From Parvularia atlantis (taxonomy: Eukaryota; Opisthokonta; Rotosphaerida), in the NCBI GenBank assembly GCA_943704415.1, contig CALSCO010001968.1, positions 1-48,427 on the forward strand: a stretch of DNA of 48,427 nucleotides, in the 5' to 3' direction. Below are positions 9,465-19,715 of the stretch, piece after piece. The notes beneath the pieces were generated by a model. That model was given only the letters and a program-made list of their open reading frames with translations. It did not search any database and was not told the origin of the DNA. Position numbers and translations under genes: made by a program. Every line of letters begins with the position of its first letter. Position 1 is the stretch's first letter.

Positions 9465-10579
9465 ATGGCGTTCCTGAGCGGGCGGCTGCTGCAGCCACAG
9501 CCGCAGCCGGCGTTCAACGTGGGCGACGTGTCGATCACGCAGGAGGCGTTCGCGTCGCTGCGACCCGGCGACTACGTGATGGACCTCATCTTCGCCTACT
9601 GGGCGCAGTGCGTGCGGCCAACGCGCACGGCCGCGCCTGAACCGGCAGCGGCGGCGGCAGGCGGCTGAGCCGGCTGTCGGCGCGGCTGCGCGTGGAGGGC
9701 ACGGAGCGGCGTCTTGTGGACTTTGTGGCACCGTCGCTCGTGCAGCTCGTGCACCTGGTGGCCGGTGCGCGGGCGCGGCCCGGGCGCGCCGTGCTGCGCC
9801 GAGCCGGCCGAGCGTGACGCACGCGCATGCGCCCGCAGACGAGGACGTTGTGCGAGACGCGCTGGGCCCACTGCTCACCGCGCCGCCGCGTTTCCTCGTC
9901 CTGCCCGTGAACGACAGCACCGACATGCACTCGTTCGTCAGCGGCAGCCACTGGTGCGCGCGGCCTGCGCCGACGGGCGATGCGATACGCGAGCGGGCTC
10001 TCACCGCCCGCTGGGGAGCGCCAGGTCTGTGCTCGCGTGCGACCTGATCAAGCAAAAGTGCGTGTACTACGACTCGTACCTCAACCAGGGTAGCCCCAAC
10101 TGCGAGGCCGCGCGCGACATCGGCCGCACCGTCGCGCGCCTGCTCGCGTGGACCGAATGTGCGCCGGCCGGCTGCCGCGCGCGGCGTGCTGACGCGTGGC
10201 TGCGCGCTTCCAGCCAACCCCAAGATCGTCTTGGCGCGGGTCTCGCAGCAGCGCAACGGTGCAGCGGCGCGCGACGCCAGGTCGACCCGCGTGCCTGACG
10301 CACCCCGCCGCAGGCTCCGACTGCGGGCCGTACAGTATGATTGTGATGGAGACCATCTACGAGTCGCTGCAACGGCCCGCGCGCGGCACATTCCGCCGCG
10401 TGCTTGACTACGAGCTCCCCAGGCGCGTCGAGACCGACGCGGACGCGGCCACGCGGCTGCGCGTGCGCCTGCGCAGCCTCATCGTGCACGACGCCCAGGC
10501 CGAGATCGACAGCCGCGTTGTGCAGGCGCGTGAGACTGAGGCCGCAACCGCGCGCGCCCGCCCGCCCGTGAGTGTGTAG
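9465..10579 (+). CDS. SENP8: NEDD8-specific cysteine protease (C48, SENP8/DEN1-like)
   Basis: Ulp1-fold protease with the architecture of SENP8: DVSITQEAFASLRPGDYVMD with LIFAYWAQ, RLVDFVAPSLVQLVHLV, then FLVLPVNDSTDMHSFVSGSHW (catalytic His in SHW), CDLIKQKCVYYDS (catalytic Asp in YYDS), and QQRNGSDCGPYSMIVMETIY (oxyanion Gln and catalytic Cys in DCGPY). The QQRNGSDCGPY block appears only after removing an intron from AAC-G (donor GTGCAG) to the CCGCAG acceptor, giving the same layout as SENP8 QQ-N-DCG. Such enzymes process NEDD8 and strip it from cullins and other proteins. A charged tail of about 60 aa follows. Fucokinase begins only 30 bp downstream on the same strand. Confidence 0.88.
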
Positions 10580-10609
10580 GAGCTTAGCGCATGCAATGCA
10601 TCTGCACGA

Positions 10610-13406
10610 ATGACGCTCGTCATCGTCGTCGTCGTCTGGGGCGCGGGTGATCGGGTGGGAGTTGCGCGGCAGCTGCGCCGATGTGCGTCGTCGCCGGCTC
10701 TCGTTGACGCGGCACTCACCCGGCGCACAGTGCTGCCGGCCGCGGTGGCGGTCGATGTGAGCGACGCGCAGGGCCCTGGTGCGGCCGTGCTGGACGCGCT
10801 GTTGCGCGCGGCCGAGCATCTGTCCGGTGCGCGACGGCAGTCTCGCTGTCGTGTCTCACGCGCGTGCAGGCGTCGCGGACCTGCCGGCGCTCGACCCAGG
10901 CGTGCTGCGCGCGCCCACCGAGCGCATCGTGCTGCTCGCGGTCGACGTGCCGCGCGGCGTGCTGGCGCCGTGCCTGCGGCGCGCCGACCCGGCGGCCTCC
11001 GGGCTGCCGCCGAAACGTGCGATCGAGCGCGCACTGGACAAGATGGCCACGGCGCCGCCGGCGGCCGTGCACGTCTGGACGGGCGACGCGCACTTTGCGC
11101 TTAGCGGCGCCGAGGCCGCCCGGCTCGCCCAGATGGCGATGCTGCCGCCGCTGGACGCGTGCACCTTCTACGGCGCCGACGCCGCCGGGCAGGTCTCCGC
11201 GCATCCGCTCGGCCTGGCGCAGCTGCTGGCGCTGCTCGACCGGCCCGCTCCTGCCGCGGCTCCCGCCGACACCGCCGCGACCGCCCATGACAGCTCAACG
11301 GCCGATGTGCTGCTGGCTGCGCAGGACCTCGGCGCGGCGCTTGACGCGATCGTGACCGGCAACGCCGCGGCACTTGTGCCACTCCTCGGCGCGTGCTTCC
11401 GCCACGTCGAGACGCAGCTGGACGCGATGCACGGCGTCTTTGTCGACTTGCTGCTGAGGCGCGCGCTCGGCGGGGCCGGCGACGACGAGGCGCAGCGCAC
11501 GCGACGCTTCAAGTATGTCGTGGTGCGTCTCGCCTCACAACGCGCGCGCCGACGCACGCCTCACGAGGACGCGCAGGCGGCACTGGCCGAGTATGCAGCC
11601 ATTGGCGCGGGCTCGCCACTGCGCCAGGTCCGCTTGGGGCCGCAGCACATGCCACCGAGCGTGCGCCGACTGCCGCGCGGCCTGCCCAAGCTGGACGCGA
11701 TCTGCGAGCATCTGCGGCACCTGTGGCCCGCGATGGGCGGTGCGTCAGCGGCCGTGCGAGGCAGCAAAGCTCAACCCAGCGCGCGACTCGCTGCAGACTC
11801 GGCGCACGGCAGGCTGCGCTTCGCGCGCCAGTGCGACGCCGTCTTCTATCACCTCGTGAGTGAGGAGGTGCTCCTGCTCGCCGCGCCGGAGCAGCCGCTG
11901 GCCCAGCCGCCGCTAGCTGCGGTCGAAACGACCTGCCCGGTGCGCATCGACCTCGCGGGCGGGTGGTCCGACACGCCGCCGATCAGGTGCGCCGCCGCCT
12001 GCCTGCACGAGGCCCGCAGAGCTGACTGCGCGCAAGCTATGACGCAGGCGGCATGGTGGTCAACCTGGCCGTGCGCGTGGACAGGGCGCGACCGGTTGGT
12101 GCGCGCGTGACCCGCCTGGCCGACCCGGTGGTGCGGCACCGTTCGCGCGGCGCGGCGCATGGTGACCTCTTGGTGCAGATTGTTGTGGAGGCCGGCGCGG
12201 CCCTCCCGATCACCTGGCACTCGCTGGACGACCTGCGCGACTACGACCAGCCGACGCGGCCGGCGGCGCTTGTCAAGGCCGTGCGTTGTGCATCCTGCGT
12301 CTGCCTCTGCCGCCCATGCGACGCGGCGCGTTGCAGGCGGTGATCGTTGCAAGCGTCGTGCACCTCGACCAGGACGCGGCCGGCACGCTGGCGACGCAGC
12401 TGCGTGCGGCCGTCGGAGGCGGCCTCTGCATCCGCACGTGGTCACATCTGCCGCAGGGCTCAGGTCTTGGCACGAGCAGCATCCTCGCCGCGGCGCTGCT
12501 GGATGCGGTGCGTGCGCGAGCGGGTACGGCTGGCGAGCGAGACCTGGACGCACCTTTGTGCACAGCTCGCGTGCATCTCGGGTCGCGGACAGTGGGACCG
12601 TCGCGAGCTGGTCCACCGCGTGCTGGTGCTCGAGCAGCTGCTGACCACGGGCGGTGGCTGGCAAGATCAGGTCGGCGGCATCTACGGTGGCGTCAAGCGC
12701 TGTCGCAGCGCGCCGGGCCTGCCGCTGCAGGTCGACACGGACGCGCTCACGCCTGCGCCGCCCTTCACGCGCGAGCTCGAAGTGCGCGAGGCGACAGTGC
12801 GGAGCCAGCTGCTCACATGACCTGCGCGCCAAACCTGCAGAAGCACCTCGTACTGGTCTACACCGGGACGACGCGGCTCGCGCGCGACCTGCTGCAGTCG
12901 GTCCTGCGCCGCTGGGGCCTGCAGGAGCCAGCGACGGTTGCGACGGTGTGTGACCGCTCCTCCTATGCGCACCGGCGCGTGACGACGCGCGCGACACAGA
13001 TCCGTGCCCTTCGCGACAACGCCCACGCGTGCGCCGCCGCGATCGGGAACGGCGACGTGGCCACGCTGGGGCGCTGCGTGAGCACGTACTGGGAGCAGAA
13101 GAAGGCGCTGGCCGGCACGGCGTGCGAGCCGCCGCACGTGACCGCGATCATGGATCTGCTGCGACCGCACGTCTGGGGTGCGCGCGGGCCGCGTGTGGTG
13201 GTTGCTGCTGAACGGTGAGTTACGGGCCGCGCCCAGGGCAAGCGCTGGCAGGCGCGGGCGGCGGCGGCTTTCTCTTTGCGATCACGAAGCGGCCCGACGC
13301 TGCCGCCGAGCTCGAGGCACTCGTGCGCAGCGCGCCAGCCCTCGCCGAGGTCACGTTCCATCGCGTCGAGATCGACACCGACGGCCTTTGTACAATACCT
13401 ATCTAA
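10610..13406 (+). CDS. FCSK: L-fucokinase (FCSK-type, GHMP kinase)
   Basis: Phosphorylates L-fucose in the salvage route to GDP-fucose. The C-terminal GHMP kinase is unmistakable: CPVRIDLAGGWSDTPPI, DLRDYDQPTRPAALVKA, WSHLPQGSGLGTSS (ATP-binding motif 2), LTTGGGWQDQVGGIYGGVK, HLVLVYTGTTRLARDLLQSV, YWEQKKALAGTACEPP and GAGGGGFLFAITKRP, ending DTDGLCTIPI. The N-terminal part keeps the end of the fucokinase domain (LPPLDACTFYGADAAGQVSA), spliced onto VADLPALDPGVLRAPTER. At roughly 800 aa it is shorter than the animal enzyme (about 1080), so the N-terminal domain looks reduced or the start lies elsewhere. Many short introns. Its stop is 12 bp from the convergent ClpB stop. Confidence 0.85.
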
Positions 13407-13418
13407 CGCAAATCCCCG

Positions 13419-16400
13419 CTACAGAGCGCCCTCCTTCTTCTGCCGCCCCGTGGCTCCCGCGGAGGGCGGCGGGGTGCTCGTGGGCACGGGTGCCGGGGAG
13501 CGCTGAGCCTCGACGATAAGGCGGTCGGCGCCGAGGGACACGTTGACCTGAGCGCGGGCGTCAGGGTGCGCCGCAGCGGGGAGGTCGACGCACCGTGTCG
13601 CCGTCGTGCACTGAGCCGTCAATGATGGCCCGCGCGAGCGGCTGCAGCAGCTCCTTGTTGAGCAGGCGGTTGAGTGGTCGTGCGCCGTACGCAGGGTCAA
13701 AGCCGGCCTGCGACGGCCCGTGAGCCCCGCGATTGCCTCGCGCGAGCCCCGCGATTACCTTGCCCAGCCAGCGCTTGACGTCCTTGGGCACGTCGAGCGT
13801 GAGCTTGTGCTTTAGCTCGACCATCTGGTAGATCTCCTTCAGGCGCACGTCGACGATCGACTGCATGTTGTTCTCGCTCAATCGGTTGAAGATAATGGTT
13901 TCTGCCGCACAGGAGTGCATCAGGCCCTGCGCACTGGGCCGCGATGCGCGCACGGCTGCACCGTCGATGCGGTTGATAAACTCAGGCGGGAACGTCCCGC
14001 GCATGATCTCGAGCACGTTGGCCTTCTCGACCTCGCTCAGCTGCTCTGTAGCGCGCACACAGTTCGGCTCGACGCCCGCGAAAGCACGCGCACGCACCGC
14101 TGTTGTCCGCGCCCTCGACCAGCGGCGCGCGCGCAAACTGCGACGCGCCGACGTTGCTCGTCATGACGATGATCGTGTTGCGAAAGTCGACCTGCGCCAG
14201 ACGTGAGCACAGCGGCCTCGCGGGCGCTCGTGCAGACTTTGTTGCCCTTGCCGTCCGTGAGGATGCCGTCGTCGAGCACCTGCAGCAGCACGTTGCACAC
14301 GTCGCGGTGCGCCTTCTCAAACTCGTCCAGCTACCCCGCGTGGTGAGCCTGGCGCAGGCATGCATGCAGCAGCACCGCACCAGCACGACAGAGTACGGCT
14401 TGCGCCGCACGGCCTCGGTCAGCTGCCCGCCCTCCTCGTAGCCGACGTAGCCGGGCGGCGCGCCGATCAGACGCGACACGGCGTGCTTCTCCATGTACTC
14501 GCCCATGTCGATGCGGATGAGCGCAGCTGCCGAGACGGCTGGTGAGCGACGGTGTGCGACGCGCGCGCACAACCGCGACGCACACTCCGAGTTGAACATG
14601 TACTGCGCGAGCGCCTTGCACAGCTCCGTCTTGCCCACGCCGGTCGGGCCGAGGAAAAAGAAGGTCGCGATCGGGCGCCGCGAGCTGCTGAGCCCTGCAC
14701 GCCGCGCGCTGTCAGGCGGGCACGCGTGTACCGTCGCGCACGGCGTACGCACCCGCACGAGACAGCCTGATCGCGTCGCTCACGGCGCGCACGGCGTCCG
14801 GCTGCCCGACCACGCGCTCGCCCAGCTTCTCCTCGATCGACAGCAGCTTGTCCTTCTCCCCGCGCACGAGCGCCTGGGTGCACGCGTGCACGCCGTCAAG
14901 CCGCGGTGCAGCCACGCGCCCGCACGCGCGCACCTGGATGGGAATGCCCGTCGCACGCGAAACCACGTTGGCAATGTCGTTTGGCGTCACGGCGTCGCTC
15001 AGCATCGGCGCAAACTCGTCCGCGCGCTCGTCACCGAGTTCGGTCAGCGGACGGTCGCCCTCCTTCGGGATCATCTTTTCAAGCTCTGCACTCGCGGTCA
15101 CCGGTCACGCGGGCAGCCTTCCATGGGCGCGCGCGGCGTCCGCACCGGGGATGATGCCGTAGCGCAGCTCGCCGGCACGAGCCTGCGCAATGCGTGGCCG
15201 GGTGAGCCCGCCCGCACGTGCAGACTGGTGCAGCGGGCGCGCACCAGATCGCCGCGTCGCTGAGCGCGCTCGAGCTCGCTGCGCGCGTTGTCGAGCTCGG
15301 CCTTGTACTTTTTGATCTGGCGCAGCTTCTCTCTGCGGCGGGCATCATCGAATCTGGGTGCGCGTGAGCACGGGGTGCGCACTTTTCCTGCTCCCAGCGG
15401 TACGTCAGCGCCTTCGACTGGCGCTCCTTCTCGGCCAGCTCCTCCTGCACTGTCGCCAGGCGCTCCTTGGACGCGCTGTCGTTCTCCTGGCGATTTCGGC
15501 GCAGCCGTGAGCATGCCATGCGCACGCTGTTGCCGCGTGCGCCGTGCCTTGGCAAGCGCCTCGGCCTCGATCTTGAGCGTGATGATCGTCCGATCGAGGT
15601 TCTCGATCGCTTCGGGCTTGCTTTCCTGCTGCAGGCGCAGCCGTGACGCCGCTTCGTCCACCAGGTCGATGGCCTGCGCACCGAGAGCGTCAGAGCACAA
15701 GCGTGCACCGGATTTGCTCTTGCTTTGTCGGGCAGGAAGCGCTCGGTTATGTAGCGCTTGGCGTTGATCACACTCGACACAAGCGCGGCGTCGGTGATGC
15801 GCACGCCGTGGTGCACCTCGTACTTTTCCTTGACTACGCCGCGCCATGTCGCGCCGGCACACGTCAGCGTGCGCCCCAATCTGCAGCGGCTTGCGCACGC
15901 ACGGCCGCGCATGATCGCGATCGCGTCCTCCACCGACGGCTCGGACACAAGTACCGGCTGGAAGCGCCGCGCAAACGCCGCATCCTTCTCAAAGTACTAG
16001 CGTGCGCGCGCACACGCCGTCAGCGAGCGCACGCCGTCATGCGAAAGCCAGGGCGCGCTCTGCGCAGCGTGCCTTGCGGTACTCGTTCACCGTCGTCGCG
16101 CCGCAGCAGCGCAGCAGACCGCGCGCGAGCGCGGGTTTGAGCATGTTGGACGCGTCCATGCTCCCTTCGCCCTGGGCGCGGTCAGCGCGGCTGCGCGGGA
16201 CGCGCCGTGCACGCCCGGCACACCGCCCCGAGGCCGAGCAGGGCGTGGATCTCGTCGATGAACAGGATGATCTCACCGCGCGACTCCTCGACGTCACGCA
16301 GGACGCTCTTGAGGCGCTCCTCAAACTCGCCGCGGAACTTGGCGCCGGCCACGAGCGCGCCCAGGTCGAGTGCGACCACGCGCTTGTTGCTCATCGAGTC

Positions 16401-16657
16401 GGGCACGTCCTGCCGCCACGGTCGCAGACGACGACGACGCGTGAGAGCCTGCAGTCGCAACAGGGCTTCGCGTGCGTGCCTTGTTGACGATGCGCTGCGC
16501 GAGGCCCTCGGCGATCGCGGTCTTGCCCACACCCGGGTCGCCGATGAGGATCGGATTGTTCTTGGTGCGGCGCGACAGCACCTGTTGGCGTCGCCCGTCA
16601 GCGCCGCCGAGCGGCGTCGGCACACGGCGTGCCTGGATCGTGCGCCGAATCTCCTCC

Positions 16658-16688
<31 letters not shown>

Positions 16689-17065
16689 CGCCGGCCAGCG
16701 CGGTCAGGTCGATCTGTGCAGGGCACGTTCGATCAGGACGATGCGGGCCACAACGGGCCAGGCACGCACCGCGTACTTCTTCAGGGCCTCGCCCTTGCCC
16801 ATCGGCTGCTGCATCCACGGAAAGATCGAGCCCAGATTGCCGCCACCGCCACCGCCGCTGTCGTCGCCGCCGCCGCCCCCGCCGCCGCGAGGCGGGCCTG
16901 CGTGCTGTCAGCATTTTCGCGCGACGTGCGGTGCACGGCACCTTGCGCGGCGTAGGCGCGGGCCGGCACGGGCGGCAGTCGCGCGGGCACGCGTCGCAGC
17001 AGCACCGGCCGCATCAGGGGTGCGGCGCGGCTGCGCAGGGGCGTCTGGCGAAGCAGTCGAAGCAT
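13419..17065 (-). CDS. CLPB: Mitochondrial ClpB/Hsp78 disaggregase
   Basis: Hexameric AAA+ protein that pulls apart aggregates with Hsp70. A basic presequence ([20 protein letters not shown], ending near RAYAAQ) and a glycine-rich linker replace the usual N-domain, as in Hsp78. NBD1: [40 protein letters not shown] (Walker A), [15 protein letters not shown] (Walker B). The M-domain coiled coil follows ([60 protein letters not shown]). NBD2: [20 protein letters not shown] (Walker A), [20 protein letters not shown] (pore loop GYVG), [38 protein letters not shown]. Well over ten short introns; one at 16582-16632 has a GC donor. The start is 253 bp from the divergent nucleolin gene. Confidence 0.93.
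16582..16632 (-). other. GC-AG intron in CLPB
   Basis: The frame requires removal of 51 nt between TIQ and VLSRRTKN. The donor is CAG/GCACGC and the acceptor CCAACAG, with CTGAC inside. The nearest GT alternative breaks the frame. Confidence 0.75.
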
Positions 17066-17318
17066 CGAGGCACGCGTCAGCCACAAGTTGTCACGAAAAT
17101 ATGGCTGCCGGTCACTGTGGCCAGCGGCACCTGGCCAGCGAGTGGCCATGTGGCGCACCGGGCCACGTGGCGGGCCGTCTTTCACCGTCTTTTCCCCCTC
17201 CGCGCACCCTCTGCGCCCGCCCGCCGTCCTCCGCCGCCCGACGTCACTGCGCTGCGCCGCCCGCGCGATTGCTGAACGCTCACTGGCTGTGCGCGCAGAA
17301 ATTCTCGCCGCCGACGCC
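17066..17318. promoter_or_regulatory. Divergent CLPB / nucleolin promoter region
   Basis: A 253 bp gap between divergent starts. It contains CACGTG at 17164-17169, followed by pyrimidine-rich tracts (TCTTTCACCGTCTTTTCCCC) and a CGACGTCAC element. The pyrimidine runs resemble initiator regions of highly transcribed ribosome-related genes. A CGCGCAG just before AAATTCTCG at about 17298 could be the acceptor of a 5' UTR intron, but this is not certain. Confidence 0.4.
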
Positions 17319-17519
17319 ATGGCCCCCAAGTCCGCCACCGCCGCCGCCAAGCCAGCTACCGCCAAGCCCGCCGCCAAGGCCCCCGCCGCGAAGGCCCCCG
17401 CCGCGAAGGCCCCCGCCCCGGCCGCGGCCAAGAAGACAAACGGCTCGGCTGTGCCGGCCGCCAAGAAGGCCAAGGTTAAGGAGGAGGAGGAGGAGGAGGA
17501 GGAGGAGGAGGAGGAGGAG

Positions 17520-17578
<59 letters not shown>

Positions 17579-19534
17579 GCCCGCCGCCAAGCCCGCCCCG
17601 AAGGCCGCCGCCCCGGTCAAGCCTGCTGCCGCCGCTGCCAAGCCTGCTGCCAAGCCTGTTGCTGTCGCGGCCAAGCCTGCTGCCAAGCCCGCTGCTGCCG
17701 CGGCCAAGCCCGCCGCCAAGCCCGCCGCCGCGCCCGCCAAGCCCGCGGCCAAGAAGGACGACGACGACGAGGACGATGATGAGGACGACGACGAGGACGA
17801 TGATGAGGACGACGATGAGGACGACGAGGACGAGAAGCCCGCCGCCAAGCCCACTGCGGCTGCCAAGCCCGCTGCCAAGTCCGCGGCTGCCCCGGCTAAG
17901 CCCGCGGCTGCTACGGCCAAGCCCGCGGCTGCTACGGCCAAGCCCGCGGCTGCTACGGCCAAGCCCGCGGCTGCTACGGCCAAGCCCGCGGCTGCCCCGG
18001 CCAAGCCGGCCGCCAAGCCCGCGGCCAAGAAGGACGACGAGGACGAGGACGAGGACGACGACGACGACGACGACGACGAGGACGATGATGAGGACGAGGA
18101 CGAGAAGCCGAAGGGTGCGTGCGTGCGCCTGGGGTTTGCTGTGCGGGCCCTTTGGGAGGAGTGGCGGGTGTCGGTGATGACACGCAAGCCTTAAAAAATG
18201 GAATTACCGTCAGAGCTTATGCATGCTGAGTGCTATGCTGGTACCAGACTGAGACACCCCGCTCCCTCTCGCCTCTCTTTCCTCTGCCCACGCGCGCGTG
18301 GTGCAACGGTGACTCACTAGGCGTGTTTGCAGCCGCCGCCGCCAAGCCCGCTCCCAAGGCCGCCGCGGCTCCGGCCAAGCCCGCCCCCAAGGCCGCTGTG
18401 GCTCCGGCCAAGCCCGTCGCCAAGGCCGCGCCTGCTCCGGCCAAGCCGGCGGCCAAGAAGGGCGACGACGACGACGACGACGAGGACGAGGATGATGACG
18501 ACGAGGACGAGGATGACGATGACGACGACGACGAAGACGAAGACGACGAGAAGATGGAGGTCGACGCCAAGAAGCCGCAGCAGGCCCAGGGCACGAAGCG
18601 TAAGGCGGAGGGCGACAGCCAGCTCGCGGCCAAGAAGGCGGCCGTGGCCGACGACGGCGCAAAGCATGAGGTCATGGTCCGCAGCCTGCCGTGGTCGGTC
18701 GACTCGGGCAAGCTCGAGCAGCTGTTCAAGTCGTGCGGCAAGATCATCAAGGCCGACGTCAAGATCGACCGCATGACCAACAAGTCGCGCGGGTGCGCTG
18801 CTGCGCTGGCCGGGTGGCGCGGCGTGCTGATGGCCGCGCGCAGCTTTGGCTTTGTGGAGTTTGCGACGGCTGCGTCGGTGCAGAAGGCGCTTGAGATGGA
18901 CGGGAAGGAGATCGATGGGCGCTCGATCAGCGTGAGCAAGTCGGAGCCGCAGCAGGGCCGCCAGAGCTTTGGCGGCGCCAACGGTGGCGAAATGTCGCAG
19001 CCGACGCGGACGCTCTTCGTCAAGAACCTGAGCTACAATGTCGACGGCGACGCGCTCGGTGAGCACTTTGGCGAGCTCGAGGGCTTCACGAACGCGCGCG
19101 TTACGACTGACGCCGAGACAGGGAAAAGCAGAGGGTGCGTCACCGGCCGTTCCCGTGCGTGCGCACACACGCTGACCCGCTCGCGCAGGTTTGGCCACGT
19201 CGAGTTCGACTCGGTCGAGTCGGCCAAGAAAGCGATGGACGCAATGAAGGACAGCGAGATCGACGGCCGCTCGATTACCCTCGACTTTGCATCTGAGCGC
19301 GCCCCGCGCTCGCCCGGCGGCGACCGGGGCGGCTTCCGCGGCGGCCGGGGCGGCGATCGTGGCGGCTTCCGGGGCGGTCGTGGTGGCGATCGCGGTGGCT
19401 TCCGCGGCGGCCGGGGCGGCAACTTCCGCGGCGGCCGCGGCGGCGACCGGGGAGGCCGGGGCGGGCGCGGCGGCCGGGGCGGCCGGGGCGGCTCGCCCGC
19501 GTTCCAGGGCAAGAAGACTTCGTTTGACGACTGA
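17319..19534 (+). CDS. NCL: Nucleolin-like protein: acidic/KPA repeats, two RRMs, RGG tail
   Basis: About 629 aa. The N-terminal half alternates KPAAKPA-type basic repeats with acidic blocks, including a run of 13 Glu followed by 18 Asp. Then [15 protein letters not shown] (nuclear signal-like), RRM1 ([40 protein letters not shown]) and RRM2 ([40 protein letters not shown]), both with good RNP2 and RNP1, and an RGG-rich tail of about 60 aa ending KKTSFDD. This is the nucleolin/Nsr1 plan, acting in rDNA transcription and pre-rRNA processing in the nucleolus. Introns: 18115-18332 (218 nt, holding a snoRNA candidate) and two short ones, each splitting an RNP1 motif after KSRG in phase 2. Confidence 0.92.
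17481..17573 (+). repeat. Trinucleotide repeats (GAG)13 then (GAC)18
   Basis: Pure codon repeats encoding 13 Glu then 18 Asp in the nucleolin-like protein. More mixed GAC/GAG/GAT acidic blocks follow at about 17757-17835, 18030-18105 and 18463-18555. Such pure repeats are prone to length change. Confidence 0.95.
17898..17981 (+). repeat. 21-bp tandem repeat, four near-perfect copies
   Basis: Four head-to-tail copies of a 21-bp unit (AAGCCCGCGGCTGCTACGGC plus C) encoding KPAAATA. The near identity at the DNA level points to recent expansion within the basic repeat region of the nucleolin-like gene. Confidence 0.9.
18164..18259 (+). ncRNA. Intronic box C/D snoRNA in the nucleolin-like gene
   Basis: Lies in the 218-nt intron 18115-18332. 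Perfect box C GTGATGA (18172-18178), box D CTGA (18249-18252) and an internal D' CTGA (18226-18229). The ends pair perfectly over 7 bp: GGGTGTC (18164-18170) with GACACCC (18253-18259), extendable by two G-C pairs around one bulge. The 13 nt directly before box D (TGCTGGTACCAGA, 18236-18248) pair with the universal SSU rRNA sequence UCUGGUGCCAGCA with a single G-U wobble. The +5 rule puts C18244 opposite the second G of UCUGG, equivalent to yeast G562. Vertebrate nucleolin introns also host snoRNAs (U20, U23, U82), so the host fits. The D' guide (GAGCTTATG) has a possible but weak rRNA match. Confidence 0.87.
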
Positions 19535-19715
19535 TGAGATCCCCAGCCCCATTGCCCGAAAAGAGAGCCCTAGTCATGTGTGTTGTGTCACCCCGGGCCC
19601 CGTTTGTCGCGCACGGCCGTGAAACAAGGCAGGTTTCAGGGGCGCTGCGCTAGCATACGATTGGTCGCGTCAACGTGTCAACTGAACGCGTGCCACGCGC
19701 CAGACACGCGCCGCG
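19535..19715. other. Intergenic region, nucleolin 3' end to glycosyltransferase start
   Basis: A 181 bp tandem gap. It holds the probable 3' UTR of the nucleolin-like gene and the promoter of the next gene, with moderately AT-richer patches (for example TTGTGTCACC, GTGAAACAAGG). I see no RNA gene or repeat in it. Confidence 0.4.

Noticed and set aside
18205-18229. D' guide of the nucleolin snoRNA as a second rRNA methylation guide
   Set aside because: The GAGCTTATG segment can pair with CATAAGCTC-like SSU sequence, but the match is short and depends on this species' unknown rRNA, so I do not claim a second target.
19530-19545. A perfect TGATGA (box C core) at the nucleolin stop codon
   Set aside because: No CTGA with a flanking stem follows within a snoRNA-like distance; it is simply GAC-TGA-TGA at the stop.
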